From NCBI GenBank assembly GCA_946803715.1, contig CAMPET010000120.1:84625-115290 (forward strand): 30,666 bases of DNA. Direction: 5' to 3'. The notes below the pieces were generated by a model. That model saw nothing but the letters and a program-made list of their open reading frames with translations, made no database searches and had not been told where the DNA came from. The position numbers were made by a program, and so were the translations under genes. This DNA comes from Beroe ovata (Eukaryota; Ctenophora; Nuda; Beroida; Beroidae). Of this stretch, positions 13,220-23,016 are shown piece after piece (the stretch's first letter is position 1; every line of letters starts with the position of its first letter).

Positions 13220-14845
13220 TCAATAAAAATTGTCCCATTTTTCATCGTAGTCCATACAAAAGTTACTGTGCTTGCAACACTGACAATCGTAACAGTAGAC
13301 AACTCCTGGGCCGAAATCTTTGCTGCAATCTTTGGCCGGATCTACCTCTCTGTTACACGGATATGGTCGTATAAGTTCGCCGCCCACTGTGCCCGGAACT
13401 GTAGCTCTGTAGCACTTGCTGGTGGCTTTCAAAATATAGCAATCTTCCTCGGGAGTGCCACTGAGCCTACACATCGCAGCCGCTTCCTCCTTGCTATCCT
13501 GACACGGAGATAGATTCCTCCTCTCCAAGCAGGTATCCCATCCCATATCCTCGGTTTTGTCAGAACCTTCACAAAGATGCGCCATGTCTATCATCGTGCC
13601 CTTGGCATCGCCCTTGAGCGTGGCTTTGTAGCAGTTGGGCGAGATTGTATAAATCCAGCACTCATTACGTGGAATGCCACTGTCGATACACCTCTGCAAC
13701 GCATCTATAGCATCCTCATCACATGCATCACTCATGTTAACCTCCGTGTGACAGATTCCTTCCTTCCTCTCCGCCGTTGCAAATTCTTCCTTCCCTCCAT
13801 CTGCCTCATCTGGGGTAACCCCCTTGCAGCTCCCATTCCTACACTTTACCAGGGGCAGCATAACCTCACTCTTTATCCGGCAGATGTTAGATACCTCTCT
13901 GTTCATATAGATGTAACCCCCCTCTCCCCAGTCCTTGCCCCAACTGTTCCTTACCTTCCAGTACTTGATCCCACTTCTCTCCCCATAACCGACCAGGGCC
14001 ACAGCATGGTTAGCCCACGCGTCACAGTTTTCATCCATGTATAGACCGCTGGCGTACGCCAGGAAGTCTTCATTGACGAATATCGCTACCGATAGTACGT
14101 GTTTGCTAGCCTCCTCCAGCAATTTTGCGCCTTTTATCATTGTGAAACCTCGAACCTTTACGTTATGGGTGCGGAGTGCGTTAGCTTTGCCCTTGGCGTT
14201 GCACTTCTGTCTATCCTTAGGTTTGTAGGGGTATGCCTCGCTGGGTGCTATCCTGTCCTTGTTTTTCGCGTACTTGAAGCACCATTGCATCCATCCTCCC
14301 TGACACCCATCGTAATCCCTATCGCTAGCGCACTCCAGAAACTCCATCTCGGAAAGACTGACTTTTCTATCTCCAGTTTTAAAGAAAATTTCGCCCTCTA
14401 GTGCGGCAACTGCGGAATAAGTCCAACACGAGCCACACTTGTCTTGGTCCTTGATGTCAGGGAGAATGTCGGCAAAGTCCCGGTGAGCTGGCAAATCGCC
14501 AGAACTCACTTGTCTCTGCTCAATCTCCACAACGTCATCATCGTCAGGTTCAGGGCGAGTGGAATTGAGTCCGAGACGAGAGCTCCGTTCTTCCGCAGTG
14601 AGAATGGAGAGAAAGTTATCCTCAGCGGTGAAGTGGCGAGTGTCGTCGTTGTTGATTGATTCAACCCGGGCGTGAAACTCGGTGAAAGCGTGGAATCGGG
14701 CGGTCCGTGCTTGAAGACCCTCAGCTAGATTGATGTGGTCTTTGTCGGCGTATTTTGCCATAGCAATGCGGAATTGTTCCCGGACATCGCCCTCTGACAA
14801 GGAGAGAAGGGCGGAAGTGAAGAGAGTGATGAGGAAACTCTTCAT
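13220..14845 (-). CDS. Papain-family cysteine protease with cysteine-rich C-terminal repeats
   Basis: An intronless 541-residue secreted C1A protease. Residues 1-18 form a signal peptide (MKSFLITLFTSALLSLS). Residues ~20-115 are a poorly conserved pro-region ending in an acidic stretch. The catalytic domain spans ~118-332: Gln134, Cys140 in DKCGSCWTYSAV, CQGGW, YPYK, His280 in WANHAVALVGYG, and Asn300 in VRNSWGKDWGEGG, so all catalytic residues are present. The extension 333-541 is unusual. Residues 375-405 and 448-478 are two modules with identical cysteine spacing C-X10-C-X9-C-X8-C, sharing SGxPxxxC and CYxAT. They are followed by a tail with seven cysteines (C497 to C530). Possible N-glycosylation sites: NST (94), NGS (336), NMS (370). 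The upstream in-frame ATG at 14914 would precede the signal peptide with a His/Thr run encoded by GT repeats, so I chose the ATG at 14845. I do not recognise the C-terminal module. It may bind substrate or matrix. Confidence 0.9.
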   Translation of the reverse strand: MKSFLITLFTSALLSLSEGDVREQFRIAMAKYADKDHINLAEGLQARTARFHAFTEFHARVESINNDDTRHFTAEDNFLSILTAEERSSRLGLNSTRPEPDDDDVVEIEQRQVSSGDLPAHRDFADILPDIKDQDKCGSCWTYSAVAALEGEIFFKTGDRKVSLSEMEFLECASDRDYDGCQGGWMQWCFKYAKNKDRIAPSEAYPYKPKDRQKCNAKGKANALRTHNVKVRGFTMIKGAKLLEEASKHVLSVAIFVNEDFLAYASGLYMDENCDAWANHAVALVGYGERSGIKYWKVRNSWGKDWGEGGYIYMNREVSNICRIKSEVMLPLVKCRNGSCKGVTPDEADGGKEEFATAERKEGICHTEVNMSDACDEDAIDALQRCIDSGIPRNECWIYTISPNCYKATLKGDAKGTMIDMAHLCEGSDKTEDMGWDTCLERRNLSPCQDSKEEAAAMCRLSGTPEEDCYILKATSKCYRATVPGTVGGELIRPYPCNREVDPAKDCSKDFGPGVVYCYDCQCCKHSNFCMDYDEKWDNFY

Positions 14846-14894
14846 AGTGTGTGTGTGAGTGTGTTGAGAAGTGGCTAGATCGGGAATATGGGGG

Positions 14895-14903
14895 CTATTT
14901 ATG
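14895..14903 (-). promoter_or_regulatory. TATA-like element of the intronless protease
   Basis: On the minus strand CATAAATAG lies about 50 bp before the start codon at 14845. The position is suitable for a TATA box. If used, transcription would start downstream of the 14914 ATG, supporting the shorter protein. Confidence 0.45.
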
Positions 14904-15819
14904 TGGTGCCGCACAGTTCACTCAAACAGATGGTTATAATTGTGTTTTCATATTATATTACGGAGAAATGCTTCTATAGACACAATGTGTCAAAGAGGTC
15001 CCGTTAAATGCTTTCAATTCTATCAAAGACTCGCAAAAAGTGTCATCTGTTTATTGAAAGCTTTGACGTCGCGTATATTTGGGTGCCCGTCTGGCGACTT
15101 GTCATTTGTTAGAGAATTTTCACACAAATGGGGGTTTCGGAGTTCAAAGTTTCATATTAATACTCGGAAACCTATGCCATCATGTCATTGGTTGTTAGTG
15201 ACAATATTGAACATAGCAATGATGGAATTGTCAAAAGGGGTCTGGGGGTCTATTCCAGGAATGGTTGATTGTTCAGAGAAAAGTTAATTGTAAAAGTAGC
15301 ACTGTATAAGCGACAGTTGACAGTAGGTTTATAGTTAAGCACCGTAGGTATAGAACAATATTCACAGGAAATTTCCAAACCTTGCCTATATTATGTTACA
15401 GTACAGTGTTTGTTAGAACATTGGCGAAATCACTAGTCCTATTTATCATCAAAGTAACCAAAAGATCCCCCTCTAACACATCAAGATGATGTTAGTCTCT
15501 CCCTGGTACGACAAAACGGCTTTTGATTAACTCAATTAGCTTATTAACCAATTAACTCAATTACAGGTAGCATGGCTACGAGAAATAGTCATAATAGCAC
15601 ATAGCTATTCACCGCTATTATCAGTGTTGTAAAGTCTGTTTCTGAGACAGTTCTCCAAGACATCCACAGTCACTGAAAATAGAATAAGACATTCACAGAC
15701 GCAGGAAGAACGGTTTCGAAAACGACAGAAAAGCAGCCCAAAAACCATCCCAATTTTTATCTGAAATTCAGTTGAACTCTAGTACTACGACAATAAGATA
15801 GTCGTACTAGTTACTCATC
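14904..15819. other. Intergenic region between divergent protease and ACBD3-like genes
   Basis: About 0.9 kb shared by two divergent promoters. It contains no open frame with recognisable protein features, and I found no clear repeat. Confidence 0.5.
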
Positions 15820-18800
15820 ATGGTAGAGTTGGATCAGTTGAATATTCATAGTTCCCGGGAAATTATAGCTCGTCATGGACTGACACTTCCGGAACTGTTT
15901 GATCTCTCGCTTGAGTTCTACAAGGAAGGTAATTATGATGTGATTAACCAATCTAAGTAAGTGCTTTCAGTCTTATCAATTCGGATAAATCAAATCACTC
16001 CAATCTTAATTCTTGATTGTAACTGACCAAATTTTTGAGAAAATCATATCAACTTCTCCTTACAATAATTTATAACCCCTACCATCATACTTCCCCGATT
16101 TACAACCGGTGACTTACTGAAACCCCAAACCCCATTTTTCAGAGCAGCACCAATTCCACCAATTTCATTATCCCAACCCCCTGAATTTTCCAACCCCATT
16201 TTTCAGAGCACCAATTTCACTATCCAACCCCCTGAATTTTCCAACCCCATTTTTCAGAGCACCAATTTCACTATCCCAACCCCCTGAATTATCCAACCCC
16301 GTTTTTCAGAGCAGCACCAATTTCACCTGACATACGAACAGAAGAACCAGCTTGCAGCGTACTTCCGACAGTCAACTCTCGGACCGTATAGCCCAGAGAA
16401 ACTAAACCCGGGATACTTTGACTTTGTGGGCAATGACAGAAAGTAAGTGGGTGACAATCAGTCGTATTTTTGATTTGCGTGCTTATCAAAATTGAGTTTT
16501 TGAAAGAAGTAGAAAAGGAGGAAAATCAATCGCCCTAAGATTCCAGAATAAATGTAAAACCTTGTTAAGTGAGAATGTGCATTTAAACTGGTTGCGGGGT
16601 TTCAAGAGGGTCTGAGTTTAACTTTGTCCAATAATCCCCATGTCCGTTCAGGAAAGCGTGGGAAGCACTAGGGGAGATCTCATCTAATGGGGCTATGGCT
16701 GGGTTCTGTAATCTACTGGAAACTGTGTGTCCTGAAATGGTACCATGGATTAGACACAAGAAACGGGTACTGGTGTTTGTGAGTGTTTGTTTGTTTGTGA
16801 GTGTTTGTTTGTGGGTGTTTTGGGTGTTTGTCTGAGAGTGTTTGTTTGTTTGTGTGTGTCTGAGAGTGTTTGTTTGTTTGTAGGAGTTTGTTTGTTTGTG
16901 AGTGTTTGAGAGTGTTTGTGAGTGTTTTCATGTGATTGGGGCTATGGCTGGGTTCTGTAATCTACTGGAAACTGTGTGTCCTGACTTGGTACCATGGATT
17001 AGACACAAGAAACGGGTACTGGTGTTTGTGAGTGTTTGTTTGTTTGTGACTGTTTGTTCGTGGGTGTTTGTCGGTGTTTTGGGTGTTTGTCTGAGAGTGT
17101 TTGTTTGTTTGTGTTTGTCTGAGAGTGTTCCTTCGTTTGTGGGAGTTAGTTTGTCCTTTTTAGTATAACCGCTTGTTTTTCTCATGCGGTATCCTATTGA
17201 AATTTAACCTGAGAAAACTCTCGATTCGCTCCAATGAACATGAATTTCAGGAACGTGAGAATAAGAAGAAAGAAGAAAAGACTCGGGAAGAGGAGAGGTT
17301 GAGAATTGAGGAAGCAGAACGGCTGGAGTCATCGAAACTGATAAATATCGTGAAGAGAGCCGAGGAAATTAAGATAGAGCAATCGAAGTAAGTTAGTGAA
17401 AAGTTTGTTGTGAAATAGGTCAGTTAACTTTGAAATGTTATTCTTTACGGAGAATTGAAAGCTACAGATTTGTTTTAGAAGGGTCGGAATGTCATAAGAA
17501 AGTGGCATTCAAATTTCAATACAATGCTCACATGGACACATGAAATCGATGTGCAGTCATTAGTTGAAATGTGAAAACTAGACCTTCGTGTCATTAAGCG
17601 CTATTTATGTGACAAAAGTGGCAATTTCGCATAATTTTGCACATATTTGTACGCCGCCGCGACATTTTCACGCGACGATGATAAATTTCATCGATCTCAA
17701 AATTTCATCAACGCGCGCGTGCGCGGCGCACTTTTTCCCTGGATTTACTATTACGTAATACGCCCTCAAAACTTTACCTTAATTTCACACTGGACGGCTG
17801 GGAAATAAGCAGAAAAACTTTCTCCTTTTTAAATGCTATCCGTTCAGGGTTGCAGAACAATTCAGTGACGAAGATGATGAAGAAATGCCATCGTTGGTAA
17901 GTTGCATACGTGGCATTTAATGTTAAATATTGGACAAATTCCAAATATCGGTGTGTGGATTCTGTTGTTATTAGCGATCCTGGGCAAGCAATTTGTTGTG
18001 GTTATTTGCGATTATGCCCGAATTTCGTGTACTCAATCGAATTGAGTGAATCGTTGATGAAACGAAGATTACGTTTTTTTTTGCTTTTTGAAGGAGAAGT
18101 GATTCCTTTCGGCGTTTCAATCTCACAACCATTTTCACACCAGGAACGAAATGATAGATCAGTCAGTGGTTCTACACCCCAAACCTCGCCACCACAACCA
18201 GTAGCTAACGGTGAAACAACCAGTTCCACAGTAACCAGCGTCACAGAGACGACCACTGTCGCAGAAACAACCAGTGTCGCAGAAATAACCACTCCACTTC
18301 AACCTGAATCAGAATCTGAGGTTCCCGTTTCTCGATTTGAGTCTAGTAACGGACAGGAACCGTTGATTGCAGCGGAAGCAACAAACGGTGAGACTCGCGA
18401 AAGCGCCGATAAAAGCGGTGGCGATTTGAACACCGTTAACGATTTTATCGAGACAATATCGGAAAGTGACAGCAGTGCAGCTCACGTTGAAAGTGAAACT
18501 GCGCAAGCACAAACAACTATAACAGAAAGTGTTCAAGAAGATCAGAATTCGGGAATTGCAGGAGCTGAAGCAAACACCGTTGGACCAGAAGCGCTTAACG
18601 CTGTTTTGAGACAACACTTTGCCTGTATGCTGTACTTGAAACAGATGAAGGAGGCCGGTCACATGCTCACGGCGGAACAGGAGGCCTATCTGGTACAGAT
18701 GGCNCTGTCACATATTGTGCCATTGCGGATGGTGGCCATCAGGTGCCCTGGTGGCATCAGAAAGGTTAAATGACCTCTAGCACACTTATTTTATTTAATC

Positions 18801-21800
18801 TGAACCTTGAATACATCTCAGACCTCAATCTGAGTCAACTTTGCCCAAGCATAAATTCCCCCAAATTGTTGCAAGTTTGTTCCACTTTGGGGAAAGATCA
18901 TATGTTGGGGAATCATCTATAGTATTTGTACGCCGCCGCGACATTTTCACACGACGATGATAAATTTCATCGATCTCAATATTTCATCAATGCGCGCGCG
19001 TGCGCGCACGCTTTCCCTGGATTTACGATTACGTCATACGCCCTCAAAACTTTACCTTAGTTTCACACTTGATGGCTTGGAAGTTAGCAGAAAAACTTTC
19101 TCCTTTTTTAAATGTTATCCGTTCAGGGTTGAAGAACAATTCAGTGACGAAGATGATGAAGAAATGCCATCATTGGTGAGTTGCATACGTGGCATTAATG
19201 TTGAATATTGGACAAATTCCAAATATCGCTGTGGATTCTGTTGTTATTTGCGATCCTGGGCAAGCATATTTGTTGTTAATAAATGCGATTGTGCCCGAAT
19301 TTCGTGTACTCAATCGGATTGAGAGAATCATGATATGAAGATTTCGTCACCAAATGCTTTTTGAAGTGATTCCTTTCTGCGTTTCAATCTCAACCATTTT
19401 CACACCAGGAACGAAATGATAGATCAGTCAGTGGTTCTACACCCCAAACTTCGCCACCACAACCAGTAGCTAACGGTGAAACAACCAGTTCCACAGTAAC
19501 TAGCGTCACAGAGACAACCACTATCGCGGAAATAACCAGTGTCACAGAAACAACTAGTGCCGCAGAAACAACCAGTGTCGCAGAAACAACCACTTCAGTT
19601 CAACCTGAATCAGACTCTCAGGTTCCCGTTTCTCAATTTGAGTCTTGTAACGGACAGGAACCGGTTATTTCAGTGAAAGCAACAAACGGTGAGACTCACG
19701 AAAGCGCCGAAGCAAGCGGTGGCGATTTGAACACCGTTAACGATTTTATCGAGACAATATCGGAAAGTGAGAGCAGTGCAACTAACGTTGAAAGTGAAAC
19801 TGCGCAAGCACAACCAACTATAACAGAAAGTGTTCAAGAAGATCAGAATTCAGGAGCAGCAGGGGCTGAAGCAAACACTGTTGGACCAGAAGCGCTTAAC
19901 GCTGTTTTGAGACAACACTTTGCCTGTATGCTGTATCTGAAACAGATGAAGGAGACCGGTCACACGCTCACGGCGGAACAGGAGGCCTATCTGGTACAGA
20001 TGGCACCGTATGAAGATCATATCAACTCACTAAAGTCGAGAGTGGAGGAAGCTGTGGTGTCACAGAGTGAGACACAAGCGGGCAAGGACACACTGGGTCA
20101 AAGCGAGACACAAGCGGGAGAGGAGACACTGGGTCAAAGCGAGACACCAGCGGGAGAGGAGATAGGAGCAACTGAGACAAAACCTACTGAGCCGGTAGGA
20201 GAGACATCAGAGAATGAGACTTCCATTGCAACCTCAGCTGTGGGGAGCCAAGGAGCGGCTGAAAACGTCACCGATATATCCTCTACACCGAACGAACAGT
20301 CAACAGCATCCTCTCAACCCGCTGATATCCAAGCCACGAGTCAGGAATCATTCGCTGTTATCAGCCCGGAGCAATCGCTGGAAGTGGTGAGATCATGTGA
20401 CATAGAGCCGGAAGTGAAGGGAGGATTAGTAACGGATGAAGCGGGAGGGATTCTTGCTGCCCCACCCCTCCCCGTCGTGTCGGGAAGTGTTGCTGTGGAG
20501 TCAGAGAGTGCTGCTGTGGAGTCTGAGAGTGTTGCTGTGGAAGAGAGTGTTGCCCAAGTGGAGTGTGGAGAAGCTCCTGTTGCGGCTGAAGGAGTTAATT
20601 TGTCGGACGTGAGGTTACAGGATGAAAATATCGAATTTGAGGCTGGAGCTACTAATGAGGGTACACAGCCTCCGTCACAACCAGTGGAAGTTGCTGTGGA
20701 TCAAGGAAAAGAGTTAAATGAAATCGAAGAAACAGGAGTTATTCCATCGTCCGTTGAGCAAACTCCCACTGAACCTTCTCCCACAGAAATTGCTTCCACA
20801 GAAACTGCTCCCACAGAAACTGCTGCCCCTGAACCTGCTCCCACAGAAACTGCTTCCACAGAAACTGCTCCCATAGAAACTCACGCTGCCTCAGAACCTG
20901 ATGTCAACGAAACTGCTGCCACAGAAACTGCTCCCACAGAAACTGCTTCCACAGAACCTGATTCCACAGAACCTGCTCCCACAGAACCTGATTCCACAGA
21001 AACTCATGCTGCCTCAGAACCTGATTCCAAAGAAGTTGAGCCTACAGAGGGCAGGGTCCATGAACAAGAGGTAGTGTCGAGTGTCGAAAAACAAGAATCG
21101 TTAAGTGAGACACAGATAGAAGAGACCGAAACGGGGGCACAAGTTGAGACACATTGCAAGGACAATTTAATTCCTGCCCTAGGAGAAATCGTATCAGCTG
21201 AAGGTGATGACATTGCCATTGAAACTGTTGAAGAAAGTGAACTGGTCGTACGTAATGGCGAAGAGAATGCAATGGTCATCGAAAATGCTCAGGACAACAA
21301 AATGGTCATGAGTAATGGAGAAGAAAACGAAATGGTCATTGAAAATGAAGAACCAGCTCCTCACGAAGAATCTGACAACAGCGACGCGGGCGAAGAACTC
21401 GAAGTGTGGCAGAAAACCGAAGTTGCAAAATTCATCACAATTGTTTCCAAGGACTCCGAAAGCGTTCTATCCGTTGGTAGGGGGGAAACTGTCACTGTCC
21501 GAATCCCGACATATGAATCGGGAATTGCCCTCTACTGGGAATTCGCTACGGAGAACTACGATATTGGTTTTGGAGCTAGTTTTGAGTGGGAAGAACGAGA
21601 GACGGAATTGATGTTGGACCAGGAGAGTTCGGCAGCAGAGGTGGAAGAGGGTGGGGTTGTAACGCGGGTGCTCCGGCAACCGATTCTACCGATTTTACGA
21701 AGGAGTAGTCACGAGAAAGTGATCACGGGGTCTCACGCGTTTCCGCGAAGTGGCACCTACCTGCTCATGTTCGACAATTCGTATTCTCTGCTCCGGTCTA

Positions 21801-21835
21801 AAACCGTGTTTTATCGAGTGTTTTACACGAAGTAA
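15820..21835 (+). CDS. ACBD3: ACBD3/GCP60-like Golgi protein with a long PTE-rich linker
   Basis: A Golgi-associated adaptor (in vertebrates it binds giantin and recruits PI4KB). Exons: 15820-15928, 16310-16442, 16652-16766, 17251-17387, then 17848-17896 or 19127-19175, then 19409-21835. All phases match, giving 989 residues against ~530 in human ACBD3. Residues ~20-118 are an acyl-CoA-binding domain (HQFHLTYEQKNQL, TLGPYSPEKLNPGYFDFVGNDRKKAWEALG). Residues 120-165 are a Glu/Lys/Arg coiled coil. The helical HFACMLYLKQMKE region (~around 350) may correspond to the vertebrate Q domain. Residues ~370-840 are low-complexity Pro/Thr/Glu/Ser sequence. Residues 846-989 are the GOLD domain (SVGRGETVTVRIP, YWEFATENYDIGFG, FDNSYSLLRSKTVFYRVFYTK). 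Two near-identical copies of the penultimate exon and of the start of the last exon result from a 1.1-kb duplication. Only the second copy of the last exon reaches the GOLD domain. Confidence 0.93.
16123..16320 (+). repeat. Minisatellite carrying copies of the ACBD3 exon-2 splice acceptor
   Basis: Four tandem units of roughly 51-64 bp. Each contains CCCC(A/G)TTTTTCAGAGCA and then CACCAATTTCA or CACCAATTCCA. The pseudo-acceptor AGs fall at 16142, 16206 and 16257, and the real acceptor ends at 16309. The unit therefore spans the intron end and the first exon bases. Only the last copy continues into the open ACB-domain frame. Confidence 0.85.
16767..17165 (+). repeat. GTTTGTTTGTGAGTG repeats and a duplicated 3' part of ACBD3 exon 3
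   Basis: After exon 3 the intron consists of GTTTGTTTGTGAG-type repeats. At 16938-17018 about 80 bp of the exon (from GGGGCTATGGCTGG to the donor CGGGTACTGG) is repeated with few changes. It is followed by a second run of the same repeats. The copy lacks a plausible acceptor: TTTTCATGTGATT precedes it. It is probably an unspliced pseudo-exon. Confidence 0.8.
17644..18703. repeat. First copy of a ~1.1-kb duplication in ACBD3 (exon 6a and truncated exon 7a)
   Basis: Matches 18923-20004. It begins at TATTTGTACGCCGCCGCGAC and ends in ...GTACAGATGGC, immediately before the ambiguous base at 18704. It contains exon 6a (17848-17896) and the first ~560 nt of a last-exon copy. Confidence 0.92.
18144..18773 (+). 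pseudogene. Truncated copy of the ACBD3 last exon
   Basis: The acceptor TTTTCACACCAG ends at 18143. The encoded protein (starting ERNDRSVSGSTP) follows the functional exon at 19409 closely up to EAYLVQM. Past the N at 18704 the sequence is unrelated and the frame stops at 18771-18773. A transcript ending here would lack the PTE-rich linker and the GOLD domain. It is most simply a broken duplicate or an assembly remnant. Confidence 0.7.
18705..18922. other. Insert between the two ACBD3 duplicate copies
   Basis: About 218 bp unlike the surrounding gene, containing the words GGTGGCCATCAGG and GGTGGCATCAG. No gene is visible. It starts directly after an undetermined base. Confidence 0.5.
18923..20004. 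repeat. Second copy of the ~1.1-kb ACBD3 duplication (exon 6b and start of exon 7)
   Basis: Same-orientation copy of 17644-18703. It contains exon 6b (19127-19175) and the start of the functional last exon (19409). Coding differences are few. Intronic differences include several deletions near 19330-19380. Confidence 0.92.
20065..20162 (+). repeat. 36-bp coding repeats in ACBD3 last exon
   Basis: Nearly three units encode variants of SETQAGEETLGQ. A further short repeat of GTTGCTGTGGAGTCTGAGAG type follows at about 20488-20553. Confidence 0.8.
20755..21030 (+). repeat. PTE/TETA coding microrepeats in ACBD3 last exon
   Basis: Tandem 12-15-bp units such as CCCACAGAAACTGCT encode PTETA, STETA, PTEPD and related blocks (protein residues ~630-721). 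The composition is almost wholly Pro, Thr, Glu, Ser and Ala, which suggests an extended disordered linker. Confidence 0.85.
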
Positions 21836-23016
21836 GAAAAGTTATAATTCAGTTGGGGATGACTCAGGAATAAGCTGATATAGGAATGTTTGGGGTTGTT
21901 GTCATGGAAACAGCAGGATTTTGGCGCCGAGTGGTCGTGAGCCTGGCGCCTGCTTTAGGTGCCTGAAATCTTTATCTATCCAGAGAAAGAATGTGAAGAA
22001 CTTTGTGTGTAGAATAGAGTGAATTGAGTGTAGAGTATTTACAGGAGAATTGTCGAGAATGATTTTGGTGATAATCAAGCATGATACAACTTTTTTTTGC
22101 TGAATTTGAATTTGTCGATTTAGAACAGTCTGCTCAAAGTTAACAGAAATCTAAATCATGCAGAGTTTTTTTACTCTGATATTATAGCTGATCATTTTTC
22201 GAGTGTTTATAACCCTTCTTTCCTAAACCTTATTCTCTGTGCTGAAAAGAGATTTCCACAATCTGAAGTTAAAGCTATTGATTGTTCCCATAATATTCTG
22301 ATTTTAATTTTCTTCCACATGCTATTATCGCTCCTCACTGTTTATCAAACTGGCTACTGAGTTCAATTGTTCCTTAATTTATTGATTTTATTGGAAGGTA
22401 ATTGTTTTTGCGATCTTGGATTGAATTCAAAAGAAAAGAAATATTTAGCAATAACACATTGAATACATATGCTTGACATAGAACAGGACATTAAGATATA
22501 TATTGAATTTTATGATTTAAAGTTAGATTTAGATAAAACGTTCCATTTCAAAGTGAAATCCTATTCTCAACCACAAGAACAAGAAATGCAGCTCAAGCTT
22601 TTACTCGGCTCAGCTTGAACCGCCAAACAAATTTCTAGATATACCCTAGTTCCAAATCTATGTCTTAAGTTGACTGTTGAAAATGAATGCATCATTTGAA
22701 TCATAATGGGCTGCCCTTGTTAGATTGGAAGAATTATCTCACTTCATTTTCAATTTAGAGTTAATTCCAAACTGTCACTCCCACTCTCACATCTAGGCAG
22801 AGGCTTCAACATCATGGCCAAATCAGAAACAAGTTCTCACCCACAGCATGAGTATGTCTATATATGTGAGAGGATAGTTTTTCATTCATCATTCATATTA
22901 TTTAACCCATCCCCATGAGGCATAACAAAAAAGTCAGTATGAATTTGAAACTGAAAGTTTTCTTGTGAATTTATAATCTGTAACAGATTGTAATTAAATC
23001 TGTTCCACTTCACGTA
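21836..23016. other. Intergenic region between convergent ACBD3 and NET genes
   Basis: AT-rich 3' flanks. On the minus strand AATAAA occurs at 22387-22392 and 22378-22383, possible polyadenylation signals for the NET gene. I see nothing else supportable. Confidence 0.5.

Noticed and set aside
14846-14914. Longer protease start at the 14914 ATG
   Set aside because: It would put a His/Thr run encoded by a GT microsatellite before an otherwise perfect signal peptide, and it overlaps the TATA-like element.
16713-17185. Open frames of 72-88 codons on both strands
   Set aside because: They are by-products of GTTTG/CAAAC repeats plus a duplicated piece of ACBD3 exon 3.
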